This document shows, in pieces, positions 21,619 through 31,239 of a stretch of 64,000 nt of DNA. The notes beneath the pieces are model-generated. The model worked only from the letters and a program-made list of their open reading frames with translations, did not search any database and was not told the DNA's origin. Made by a program: the position numbers and the translations under genes. The number at the start of each line of letters is the position of its first letter. Position 1 is the first letter of the stretch. Source of the stretch: Muricea muricata (taxonomy: Eukaryota; Cnidaria; Anthozoa; Malacalcyonacea; Plexauridae). Where the stretch lies: positions 11,199,300 to 11,263,299 of the forward strand of contig OY979730.1 of the NCBI GenBank assembly GCA_963855995.1, read 5' to 3'.

Positions 21619-22640
21619 GCACTGTAAAGTCTGTCCTGCCATTGATTCTGTTCATAACAAGAAGGGGGGGGGGGGGGGGGGGAAGAGGCGTATATAACAC
21701 ATGCCTAAATTTTGTATCTTTTGAATCTTTTCTGAAATGAAATTTTGCTTCATATAGTATTCACAAAATGAGTAGTCGTTCTTTTTCAGTGTATAAAGAC
21801 ATGAGTGCTCCGCGCGAGTGGATAAGTTGCTTCAAAAACGCACTCGAATATAGTGTTCAATAAAAACTACATTTAAAAATTAAATTTTGGAAGTATTTTC
21901 AATGTTATTTATGAGTTCTTACACTTTTCAAGCAGTTTTCTTTCGTTCTTGCCAACGTCAAACATGTTTGATGCGAGTTTTTGAGATCTAGGAATCTTCA
22001 ACGATGCAGAAACAGAGCTTTTATTGCTGTAACGTTAGAACTGGAAATCCTTTAATTTGCTTCGGTATTTATAATTATATACTTTTATACTCCTAGCTTA
22101 CTTCCGTGTTTCATCAGCTCTTAGCGTGGGAAGCTAATTATTATATCCTTTCCACGCTGAAGTGCGCCTTTTAAATTCTTATTAACGTTCTCTTGATCTA
22201 TTTGTTTTTCATTTATTCTCTCTTACTCCATTTTTCATTTAAAACACTCGCGAGAATAGAAACATAACACACATGCATAAAACACCCTTATAAATACCAT
22301 TTTAAATATCACATTATCTATTAAAGATTCCCTTACAATTGAATTAAAATTTACATTTTTTCTTTACCCACTGTCCTTCTAAGCGACTTATACTATCAGT
22401 TTTACACACGAAGCCTTATTAGAAGATCTTACCAAGTAGGTTAGCTACAGTAACCAAGCACGTAACTTCGTTTCACGTAACTATATAGGGCAGAACACGA
22501 ATATATGAATATACACACTCACACCCGAATATTGACGCTTTAGCTTAGCCAATACAACCCGTACCAGCACTGGAATTGTTACATCCGAGGTATGTATATT
22601 TATAGGTGTGGATTATTCATCAGTCAAATCGCAGCGAAAC

Positions 22641-23720
22641 TTAACGCCGTAGTAATCTTTTACACACTTTCCAACCTTCTTTTTTTAACGTTATATTACC
22701 CCAGAAAAATATAAGAGAATTGCTTGTGGAACTGAAGATTACGAGAGTAGCTGTCCATATGTTGGCCTGCACAACGCCATTCACGGTGTCCACCCAATCC
22801 TGGTGCAATCCGAGAACTAGAGCGTTTGGGAAATTCAAAGTGAAAGTACAAAATACCACCAGCAGATAAATCTTGGCAAGTTGTACTTCCTGTAAGAATG
22901 TCATTGTTTTGTTTGGCTTCTTTTCTGCAGTGTCAGAGTGTAAAATATTGCCGCTTCTTGCGTTGCTTAAAGGACTTGGTTTGTCTGCATTTTCAGAAAT
23001 TCTGTTTTCCTCTTCTCCATCTGAGGCATCTGATAATTCCAGTTCTTCAGCCACCATGACATTTGGACTTTTCGCTTTTCTTCTGCACCCAAGCTTTCGT
23101 TGGAGTCTCTTTTTTCTTGCAATACAAAATATTGCGATGTAAATGTAACTAGTTCCAAGGACGACAATCACAGCCAATACTGTGAGTGTAATTTGAACTT
23201 TCCAGTTGAGCACATAAGCAACTGGTGTCAATGTAAATGTTGGTAACCAGAATACGCAGCAAACTATCAGGCATCGCCGCTTAGTGACGTGTTTAAGATG
23301 ATATATAGGATGAAGGATAGCTAAATATCTTTCAATATTCATAACGAAACAAGTTTCCACAGACATTAGACACAAAACTATGGTTGACACATGATAAACT
23401 GTCTTGTAAACACAGCTTGCTCTTCCAGTTATTTCGGTTATAGCATTCATCACGAATGCTGGATGCACGATTGAAGTAACCATCAAATCGTTTGCAGATA
23501 AAAGCATGATCATGAAATACGAGGCTCTGGATCGCAATTTTGGTGTTTTCCAAAACACGTATATGACAAGAGCGTTAAGAAATGAGCCCACAAAGCAAAG
23601 AGCCAAATTTACAATGCAGCCAACGATACTGTTTGCGATGTAGGATTGTGTTGGTTTCGTAACGTAATACGACCTGTAGCAGTTTTCAGCTTCTCTTTCG
23701 TCTCTGCTGACGTTAAGCAT
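22641..23720 (-). CDS. Class A orphan GPCR 3, intronless
   Basis: 359 residues with the same seven-segment layout and motifs as GPCR 1 (LLSANDLMV in TM2, NIERYLAILHP, TLNFPNALVLG in TM6, NSLIFFWGN in TM7). Intracellular loop 3 carries ELELSDASDGEEENRISEN, an acidic stretch absent from GPCRs 1 and 2 but shared with GPCR 4. Minus strand. GPCR 4 and its flanks are a tandem duplicate of this gene: 21856-22560 downstream matches 24478-25240, and the 5' flank beyond 23720 matches that beyond 26606. Confidence 0.9.
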   Translation of the reverse strand: MLNVSRDEREAENCYRSYYVTKPTQSYIANSIVGCIVNLALCFVGSFLNALVIYVFWKTPKLRSRASYFMIMLLSANDLMVTSIVHPAFVMNAITEITGRASCVYKTVYHVSTIVLCLMSVETCFVMNIERYLAILHPIYHLKHVTKRRCLIVCCVFWLPTFTLTPVAYVLNWKVQITLTVLAVIVVLGTSYIYIAIFCIARKKRLQRKLGCRRKAKSPNVMVAEELELSDASDGEEENRISENADKPSPLSNARSGNILHSDTAEKKPNKTMTFLQEVQLAKIYLLVVFCTFTLNFPNALVLGLHQDWVDTVNGVVQANIWTATLVIFSSTSNSLIFFWGNITLKKEGWKVCKRLLRR

Positions 23721-23730
23721 TTTGTTTCAT
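23713..23730 (-). promoter_or_regulatory. Upstream ORF overlapping the GPCR 3 start codon
   Basis: On the minus strand ATGAAACAAAATGCTTAA begins 10 nt before the GPCR ATG and stops just inside the gene, as in the other three paralogues. Confidence 0.45.
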
Positions 23731-25526
23731 GTGAGTTTCTGAGATGAAGAGGTTTAACGATGCGGAAAGAGAAACTATTTATGTGGTTCATACTATACTT
23801 CCCATTTTGGAGTGTCCACTTGACGAAATTATTCATGAAAGCAGTTCACAGGATATCCTTCATGAAACTCATTTCGATGAATTCCGAAAAATTAGATTGT
23901 CACCTTTTTTTTCCTGGGCACTTTTTGACGAGTCATTGAATGGCACAAATTTCCGAGTTGTGCCCAATTTAAAAACGGTTTGGTTATACTTTACCGTGGA
24001 CTTTCTCCAAATCGCCCCCTTTTTACTATTTTTAGGTGTGATTAGTATGGCGTGCCAAGATAGAGAGCTTCTTTACCGCAAAATTGTTGTCTTGTTTTTA
24101 AACGCTCGAATCTTGAGTTTACAAGATGTTGATTTTTGGAGTATGTTTTTTCTGTGTATAATGTATACTTCACAAATGTAATCTCAAATGTTTTTTGTAA
24201 TCCTAAACGGCCATATATAAAACGAAACGGAAGTATGTACAACGAAACAGAAATATATAAAATGAAACACATGTATACATACGGAAAGAAATATAATTTA
24301 ATTCCCATATATAAAACGAAATTTCTGTAATATATGAAACGAAATTTCCCAAATATATAAAAGAATATTTTGGGCGAAGAAAGAGTAAAATGGTGAGAAA
24401 CCACACTCATCCAAATATGGCGGGCAATCAAAGCAATTTCTGGATTGAATGGAAACAACACTTGAATAGTCGCTCATTAAAAACTACGTTTAAAAATTAA
24501 ATTTTGGAAGTATTTTCACTGTTATTTATGAGTCTTTACAGTTTTCAAACAGTTCCCTTTCGTTCTTGCCAACGTCAAACATGTTTGATGCGAGTTTTTG
24601 AGATCTGAGAATCTTCAACGATGGAGAAAGAGAGCTTTTATTACTGCAACATGATTAGAACTGGAAATCCTTTCATTTGCTTCGGCATTTATAATTGTAT
24701 ACTTATATACTACTATATATGCTAGCTACTTCCGTGTTTCATCAGCTCTTAGCGTGGCAAGCTAATTATTATATCCTTTCCACGCTGGAGACGAAGTGCG
24801 CCTTTCAAATTCTTATTAACCGTCCTCTTACTCTATTTGTTTTTCATTTATTCTCTCTTACTCTATTTATTTTTCATTTAAAACACTCGCGAGAACTAGA
24901 AACATAACACACATGCATAAAACAATGTTATTAATACCATTTTAAATATCACATAATCTATTAAGGAATCCCTTACAATAGAATTGTAATTTATATTTAT
25001 GCTTTACCCTACTGTCCTTAATTCTAAGCGACGTATGCTATCAGTTTTACACACGAACTAATATATCTTTTACTAAGCATGCAGGTTAGCTACAGTAACC
25101 AGGCATAGAAATAAGGCAGAACACGGATATATGAATATACCTCCCCCCACACACACACACACGATCCCCCCCAAACACAAAATTAACGCTTTAGCTTAGC
25201 CTATACGACCTGTACCAGCACCGGAATTGTTACATCCGAGATATATGTACTATTCAATATACGAGCAGGATTGCTTTATCAGATATAAAATTTTATTTCA
25301 TATTTTGATAAAGCACGAATTGAGAGTACTTTGAATAGCTTCAAAAATGAACAATTTTATACCTATCTTGTAAGTTTATTTACGAAACAATTTTCATTAT
25401 AGATGCTGTATAAGCCGAGAAATTTGAGGCAAAAGTTTTGTGAAAATCCCCCTTACTCCTTCACGGCTATGGTTTGAAGTAACTATAGATACTCTGTCAA
25501 TTTCATCAGTCAAATCGCAGCGAAAC
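23731..25526. other. 5' flank of GPCR 3 and 3' flank of GPCR 4
   Basis: Non-coding. 24208-24365 is a degenerate (TATATAAAACGAAA)n tract. 24478-25240 repeats the GPCR 3 downstream flank (21856-22560). About 255 bp at 25246-25505, including GCTTTATCAGATAT and its inverted ATTTTGATAAAGC, are present here but missing from the GPCR 3 copy, so it is a later insertion or a loss there. A frame through 23744-24181 is discussed under rejected items. Confidence 0.5.
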
Positions 25527-26606
25527 TTAACGCCGTAACAATCTTTTGCACACTTTCCAACCTTCTTTCCTCAACGTTATATTACCCCAGAAAAATATAA
25601 GAGAATTGCTTGTAGAGTTGAAGACAACGATGGTGACTGTCCATATGTTGGCCTGCACAAGTTCGTTCGGGGTGTGCACCCAATTCTGGTACCATGCGAG
25701 AACTAGAGCGTTTGGGAAATTCAAAGCGAAAGTACAAAATACTACCAACAGATAGATCTTGGCAAGTTGTACTTCCTGTAGGAATGTCATTGTTTTGTTT
25801 GGCTTCTTTTCTGCAGTGTCAGATTGTAAAATATTGCCGCTTCTTGCATTGCTTAAAGGACTTGGTTTGTCTACATTTTCAGAAATTCTGTTTTCTGCTT
25901 CTCCGTCTGAGGCATCTGATAATTCCAGTTCTTCAGCCACCATGACATTTGGACTCTTCGCTTTTTTTCTGCTCTCACGCTTTCGTTGGCGCCTCTTTTT
26001 TCTTGCAATACAAAATATTGCGATGTAAATGTAACTAGTTCCAAGGACGACAATCACAGCCAATACTGTGAGTGTAATTTGAACTTTCCAGTTGAGCACA
26101 TAAGCAACTGGTGTCAATGCCAATGCTGGAAACCAGAATACGCAGCAAACTATCAGGCATCGCCGCTTAGTGACGTGTTTAAGGTGATATATAGGATGAA
26201 GGATAGCTAAATATCTTTCAATATTCATAACGAAACAAGTTTCCACAGAGATCAGACACAAGACTATGGTTGACACATGATAAATTATCTTGTAAACACA
26301 GCTTGCTCTTCTAGTTATTTCGGTTATAGCATTCATCAGGAATGCTGGATGGACGATTGAAGTAACCATCAAATCGTTTGCAGATAAAAGCATGATCATG
26401 AAATACGAGGCTCTGGATCGCAATTTTGGTGTTTTCCAAAACACGTATATGACCAGAGCGTTGAGAAATGAGCCCACAAAGCAAAGAGCGAAATTTACAA
26501 TGCAGCCAACGATACTGTTTGCGATGTAGGATTGTGTTGGTTTCGTAACGTAATACGACCTGTAGCAGTTTTCAACTTCTCTTTCGTCTCCGCTGACGTT
26601 AAGCAT
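25527..26606 (-). CDS. Class A orphan GPCR 4, intronless
   Basis: 359 residues, closest to GPCR 3 (shared ELELSDASDGEAENRISEN in loop 3 and QKKPNKTMTFLQEV-like entry to TM6). Motifs: SANDLMV in TM2, ERYLAILHP, FALNFPNALV in TM6, NSLIFFWGN in TM7. Extracellular loop 2 again lacks Cys. Divergence from GPCR 3 is concentrated in extracellular loop 3 before TM7 (HTPNELVQANIW against DTVNGVVQANIW), a part that can contribute to ligand contact in class A receptors. Confidence 0.9.
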   Translation of the reverse strand: MLNVSGDEREVENCYRSYYVTKPTQSYIANSIVGCIVNFALCFVGSFLNALVIYVFWKTPKLRSRASYFMIMLLSANDLMVTSIVHPAFLMNAITEITRRASCVYKIIYHVSTIVLCLISVETCFVMNIERYLAILHPIYHLKHVTKRRCLIVCCVFWFPALALTPVAYVLNWKVQITLTVLAVIVVLGTSYIYIAIFCIARKKRRQRKRESRKKAKSPNVMVAEELELSDASDGEAENRISENVDKPSPLSNARSGNILQSDTAEKKPNKTMTFLQEVQLAKIYLLVVFCTFALNFPNALVLAWYQNWVHTPNELVQANIWTVTIVVFNSTSNSLIFFWGNITLRKEGWKVCKRLLRR

Positions 26607-26616
26607 TTTGTTTCAT
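26599..26616 (-). promoter_or_regulatory. Upstream ORF overlapping the GPCR 4 start codon
   Basis: Identical to the GPCR 3 upstream ORF on the minus strand (ATGAAACAAAATGCTTAA). Confidence 0.45.
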
Positions 26617-26904
26617 GTGAGTTTCTGAGATGAAGAGGTTTAACGACTCGGAAAAAAATACTATATATACCATACTTCGCGTTTTTGAGTGTCTACTTGA
26701 CCAAATTATTCATGAAAGCAGTTCACAGGATGTTGTCATGTTGTTCATGAGATTCACTTCGGTGAATTCCGAAAAATCAGATTGTCACCTTTCTTCTTTG
26801 AACTCTTTTTGACGAGCCATTGAATGGCAGACACAAATTTTCAACTTGTGCCCAAATTAAAACGGTTTGGTTATACTTTACTGTAGACTTTCTCCAAATC
26901 GCCG

Positions 26905-26970
26905 CTCGCTGTCGTTTGTACTATTTTTAGGTGTGATTCACACCTAAAAAATAGTACAAACGACAGCGAG
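26905..26970. repeat. Near-perfect 66-bp hairpin
   Basis: CTCGCTGTCGTTTGTACTAT and the following TTTTAGGTGTGA are followed at once by their reverse complement, TCACACCTAAAAAATAGTAC and AAACGACAGCGAG, with almost no loop. Flanked by related ACCTAAAAATGGTACAAG. May be a fused pair of transposon ends. Confidence 0.85.
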
Positions 26971-27013
26971 GGCCGTGTGATTAGCGAGCGCGGAGATCAT
27001 ACCTAAAAATGGT

Positions 27014-27014
<1 letters not shown>

Positions 27015-27056
<42 letters not shown>
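27015..27056 (+). repeat. (GA)n microsatellite
   Basis: About 20 AG dinucleotides. Confidence 0.95.
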
Positions 27057-27059
<3 letters not shown>

Positions 27060-27404
27060 ATGATTTGGAGCAAGCAGAATTTGGTCAGGTTATGTCAATA
27101 TTTTCGAATCTCTTGACCGTGAAAATAATCAATTTCTGACGAAATGAATAATGACTATGCCAAGTACCATGCATATAACCTGAATGATGCATTTGTAAAA
27201 CCTGTTCAAACAAGGAACTAACTATGGCTTTGTCATGACCGATAATTCAAGGTAAAATAAACTTTAAACCATATTAATGTTCAGCATTTTCGAGTTAAAG
27301 TCACTTTTTATCTCTAGTATGGCACGCCGATTGTAGCAATATTCAAACGAACAAATTCATGGTCAATTCAATACATTTCTTGCTCAATTCATTCTGCAAT
27401 TTAT

Positions 27405-27612
27405 TCAATTCAACAAAAATTTAATTCAATTCAATGAAAATTCAATTCAGTGAGAATTCAATTCAATGAAAATTCAATTCAATGAAAATTCAATTCAATG
27501 AAAATTCAATTCAGCGAAAATTCAATGCAATGAAAATTCAATTCAATGAAAATTCAATTCAATAAAAATTCAATTCAATAAAAATTCAATTCAATGAAAT
27601 TTCAATTCAATA
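27405..27612 (+). repeat. (ATTCAATTCAATGAAA)n arm of the foldback element
   Basis: About 12 degenerate 16-bp units. The inverted, expanded counterpart is at 30183-30945. Confidence 0.9.
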
Positions 27613-27678
27613 AAGCGCGGTCGCTGAGGACTCGTGACCAGGTCGCGACGCAAACTATTGATATTTATTACAGTCAAA

Positions 27679-28377
27679 ATGGACGAAATGCGTAATCGTT
27701 TGCGATTTCTTTCTCGACATTTGACGTAAGCAAATACCATAATATCAACTTTTGCGAAAGAGTCAGATGGAAATCATAGTTTCTCGTCAACTTCCTCAAT
27801 ATCTTCGTCCACAACTACAACGTCTACGTCCACTACTTTGTCTGTTGGCGCCGTATTAAGTCGTGCACGTTCCATGATTTTGCCCTCCGTTTGAAATGGC
27901 GGATTCTCACGACTCAATCACAGAGAACGCTTGAGAGCCCAGTCAAACCAACGCCAGCCAGCAAATCCACCTAAAAGGCAAAAGAAGCAGGAAAAAAAGG
28001 TGTTCGAATTTGTCCTTGTCGACGTGCGAGAAAGTGGAGGACAGTCGTGATCATTCTCGGAAGATATCGTCTTGTTGCGAGGAATCGTTGAAATCGACAA
28101 TAGTGCGAGCGAAACAGATGTTCGAGAAGAGATAGGTAAAGCAGCTAGACTGAAGTACGACATTCTTACGAACAACGACATCGAATTCTTGCGTGCAACG
28201 CGAAGAGTGCTCTCCAAGCCGTTCAACAGTGGAGATTACGACTTCAAACAAGTAAAGATGTTGGCTGGGCAGGGATCTCTGTACATGAAACTAAAGGATC
28301 ATATTTACTGCTTATTAGGGCAACAGAATTCTGATGATAAGGAAGATGATACTAGTAAGTTATTACTATTTGTATGA
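27679..28377 (+). pseudogene. Broken gene in the left arm of the foldback element
   Basis: One frame runs from ATG 27679 (MDEMRNRLRFLSRHLT, then a Ser/Thr-rich stretch STTTTSTSTT) through KKQEKKVFEFVLVD, LLRGIVEID and RLKYDILTNND to LAGQGSLYMKLK. It is interrupted by TAA near 27727, TGA near 27892 and TGA at 28048-28050. The layout (Arg-rich start, Ser/Thr tract, VFEFVL block, LAGQGSLYMKLK block) resembles the N-terminal region of G2E3/HECT-like proteins that are multiplied in fish and cnidarian genomes; that assignment is from memory and unconfirmed. Not a working gene. Confidence 0.6.
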
Positions 28378-28804
28378 TCGTGATTTTAACATGTTATTAT
28401 GTAAAGCAAGGGGCTACTGCAGTTTAGCAGTTGGCTTTAATACACCATATTATAAGGCCAACATGTACAGCATTGTCAACACCATATACATCTACTTGTG
28501 TACCCACTTTTGGCCAGTTTTGGGATCTCAAATTACATCTCAATTCGTCCTAAACCTAATTCTAATGTATCCAGGTACCTTCATCTACAGCAGGGATGGA
28601 TTTAGTGGGGGAGGGGGGGGGGTGTGCACACCCACACGGGGGTGCAGAATGGGTGCTATTTTCATATTTTTAAAGTGGGTACACAAGTAGATATAGTATG
28701 GTGTTGACAATGCTGTACATGTTGGCCTTATAATACGGTGTACTAAAGTAACTGCTAAACTGTAGTAGCCCCTTGCTTTAGATAATAACATGCTAAAATC
28801 ACGA

Positions 28805-29821
28805 TCATACAAATAGTAATAACTTACTAGTATCATCTTCCTTATCATCAAAATTCTCTCGCTGTAATAAGCAGTAAATGTTATCCTTTAGTTTCATGTA
28901 CAGAGATCCCTGCCCAGCCAACATCTTTACTTGTTTGAAGTCGTAAGCTCCACTGTTGAACGGCTTGGAGAGCACTCTTCGCGTTGCACGCAAGAATTTG
29001 AAGTCGTTGTTCGTAAGAATGTCGTACTTCAGTCTAGCTGCTTTACCTATCTCTTCTTGAACGTCTGTTTCGCTCGCACTATTGTCGATTTCAACGATTC
29101 CTCGCAACAAGACGATATATTCCGAGAATGATCACGACTCTCCTTCACTTTCTCGCGCGTCCAGTCTGGAAAGTAAACAATGTACACCGGACATGTACAA
29201 ATGTAAATTTTGGTGTGCAATTGGCGTACACTTTATATATCACTGAAGCTGGCGTACACAATATATTGTTTACTGATAATTTAAAAGAACTTCGCAACTT
29301 CTTGTAACTAATTTGTCTAACATACTATCTGACATGACATTCTTTGATTGGTATGTTAGAAACCACTCCGCAACAACGGCCTGTAACTGTTGATTTTGGC
29401 GATCTATAAAGTCAAACGGAAATTCGGAAAACGGCGTACACTTTTAGATCTATAAAATCACGTCCGGTGTGCAAAAAACTAACTTTCCAGACTGGTCGCA
29501 CGTCGACAAGGACAAATTCGAACACCTTTTTTCCTGCTTCTTTTGCCTTTTAGATGGATTTGCTGGCTGGCGTTGGTTTGACTGGGCTCTCGAGAATCCG
29601 CCATTTGAAACGGAGTGCGAAATCATGGCACGTGCACGACTTAATGCGGCGCCAACAGACAAAGTAGTGGACGTAGACGTTGTAGTTGTAAACGAAGATA
29701 TTGAAGAAGTTGACGAGTAACTATGATTCCCATCTGACTTTTTCACAAAAGTTGATACTATGGTATTTCCTTCCGTCAAATGTCGAGAAAGAAATCGCAA
29801 ATGATTATGCATTTCGTCCAT
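28805..29821 (-). pseudogene. Broken gene in the right arm of the foldback element
   Basis: Mirror copy of 27679-28377. The N-terminal part (29821 down to about 29505) is open here (MDEMHNHLRFLSRHLTEGN, then SFTTTTSTSTTLSVG). It is cut by a 335-bp MITE at 29161-29495. The C-terminal part (LLRGIVEIDNSASETD to LAGQGSLYMKLKDNIYCL) continues on the other side. The TGA seen at 28048 in the left arm is also present here at 29134-29132, so it predates, or was copied between, the arms. Confidence 0.6.
29161..29495. mobile_element. Nested MITE with 8-bp target duplication (hAT-like)
   Basis: Terminal inverted repeats CCAGTCTGGAAAGT; inner GTACACCGGACATG and CACGTCCGGTGTGC are also inverted. Flanked by TCGCGCGT (29153-29160) and TCGCACGT (29496-29503), an 8-bp target duplication with one mismatch. 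The left arm of the foldback element shows the empty site. An 8-bp duplication suggests the hAT superfamily. Confidence 0.82.
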
Positions 29822-29830
29822 TTTGACTGT

Positions 29831-30138
29831 ATAATTAACAATTAGATTACGAGCTCGAGATTTCTATGCGGTGATGGTTGACGAGGGTGAAGCCCAATCA
29901 ACTATCAACACATAGAAATTGAGAGCGAGTAATCAAATTGTTTTAGTAGAATCTGAGATAAATAATTGACTCATAAGCCATTTTGTTAAAAATAATACTA
30001 CATATTGTCTTTGAATTGAAAAAATACGCCAGGAGAATTGTTGTTTTGCTACTCGCTATCTATCGAGGAATAGATAGCGAGTACAGTAGCCAATCAAATT
30101 ACAGCATTTGCATTAGTATGCTAGTATGATTCTACTAA
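29831..30138. mobile_element. Dispersed short element, copy 1
   Basis: Absent from the matching point of the left arm (there GACTGTAATAAATATCAATAGT is continuous), so inserted after the palindrome formed. Holds ATTTCTATGCGG, GTAGAATCTGAGAT, TTTGCTACTCGCTATCTATC and the inverted GATAGATAGCGAGTA. A second copy is at 32355-32605. Confidence 0.7.
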
Positions 30139-30182
30139 ACATCAATAGTTTGCGTCGCGACCTGGTCACGAGTCCTCAGCGA

Positions 30183-30945
30183 TCGCGCTTTATTGAATTG
30201 AATTTTCATTGAATTTTCATTGAATTGAATTTTCATTGAATTGAATTGAATTTTTATTGAATTGAATTTTTATTGAATTGAATTTCATTGAATTCAATTT
30301 TCATTGAATTGAATTTAATTTTTATTGAATTGAATTCTCATTGAATTGAATTCTCATTGAATTGAATTTTCATTGAATTTTCATTGAATTGAATTTTCAT
30401 TGAATTGAATTTTCATTGAATTTTCATTGAATTTTCATTGAATTGAATTTTTATTGAATTGAATTTTTATTGAATTGAATTTCATTGAATTCAATTTTCA
30501 TAGAATTGAATTGAATTTTTATTGAATTGAATTCTCATTGAATTGAATTCTCATTGAATTGAATTTTCATTGAATTGAATTGAATTTTTATTGAATTGAA
30601 TTTTTATTGAATTGAATTTTTATTGAATTGAATTTCATTGAATTCAATTTTCATTGAATTGAATTGAATTTTTATTGAATTAAATTCTCATTGAATTGAA
30701 TTCTCATTGAATTGAATTTTCATTGAATTTTCATTGAATTGAATTTTCATTGAATTGAATTGAATTTTCATTGAATTGAATTTTTATTGAATTGAATTTT
30801 TATTGAATTGAATTTCATTGAATTCAATTTTCATTGAATTGAATTAAATTTTTATTGAATTGAATTCTCATTGAATTGAATTCTCATTGAATTGAATTTT
30901 CATTGAATTGAATTAAATTTTTGTTGAATTGAATAAATTGCAGTA
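30183..30945 (-). repeat. Expanded (TTTCATTGAATTGAAT)n arm of the foldback element
   Basis: About 48 units of the 16-bp repeat, inverted relative to 27405-27612 and 3.5 times longer. Larger repeating blocks (GAATTCAATTTTCATTGAAT every 180-200 bp) suggest expansion by block duplication. Confidence 0.92.
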
Positions 30946-31021
30946 TGAATTAAGCAAGAAATCTATTGAATTGACCATGAATTTGTTACTTTGAATATTG
31001 CTACAATCGGCGTGCCATACT

Positions 31022-31130
31022 CTTGCGAGTTCAATATCCCTGATGTCACTGCTTTTTATGCCTTTCTGCGACAGTTGAAAAAATCACTATCCAGTGCCAG
31101 CGCTATCCACTTTTCGTACAACCCAATTTT
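31022..31130 (-). mobile_element. GGATAGCGCTATCC element, interrupted half
   Basis: Right-hand half of an element split by the foldback insertion: CTTGCGAGTTCAATATCCC to CAGCGCTATCCACTTTTCGT. Its other half (CAGCATTTTCGAGTTAAAGT) ends at about 27315. The intact arrangement is at 53396-53545 in reverse. Confidence 0.7.
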
Positions 31131-31239
31131 TTTTATCAATAAAAACCGATATTAACTTTGCCCCTACATGTTTCCCAGATTGCATTGCAATTCATTTTTA
31201 GACACTGTCTTGACGCAAACACTTCAAAGATCTGTTCTC

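Larger units (their letters stand above)
19785..22640. other. Intergenic region between the two GPCR pairs
   Basis: The centre of the plus-plus/minus-minus GPCR arrangement. Contains a 153-bp MITE at 20438, a foldback element at 21177-21618, a poly-G run at about 21666-21682, and from about 21840 the 3' flank shared with the other minus-strand GPCR. No gene supported. Confidence 0.5.
27316..31021. mobile_element. Palindromic foldback element, 3.7 kb
   Basis: Ends AGTATGGCACGCCGATTGTA and its inverse. The left arm (27316-28510) is repeated inverted in the right arm (28671-31021) around a 160-bp spacer that contains a G-rich tract. Both arms hold, from outside in, an ATTCAATTCAATGAA repeat, the block CTCGTGACCAGGTCGCGACG, and a degenerate copy of the same gene. 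The right arm is longer because of two nested MITEs and an expanded microsatellite. The element interrupts a GGATAGCGCTATCC-family repeat whose uninterrupted form is seen at 53396-53545. No transposase was recognised. Confidence 0.82.

Noticed and set aside
23744-24181. 145-codon plus-strand frame in the GPCR 3 upstream region
   Set aside because: The duplicated counterpart at 26630 is frameshifted and stops early, and composition is that of the 5' flank; no family motif.
28048-28050. Selenocysteine codon in the foldback gene (prompted by TRNAU1AP nearby)
   Set aside because: Both copies have other stops and no SECIS element was seen; an ordinary nonsense codon is far more likely.
29469-29720. 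Plus-strand frame with a poly Val-Asp stretch
   Set aside because: Antisense of the Ser/Thr-rich part of the broken foldback gene; the minus-strand reading matches the other arm.
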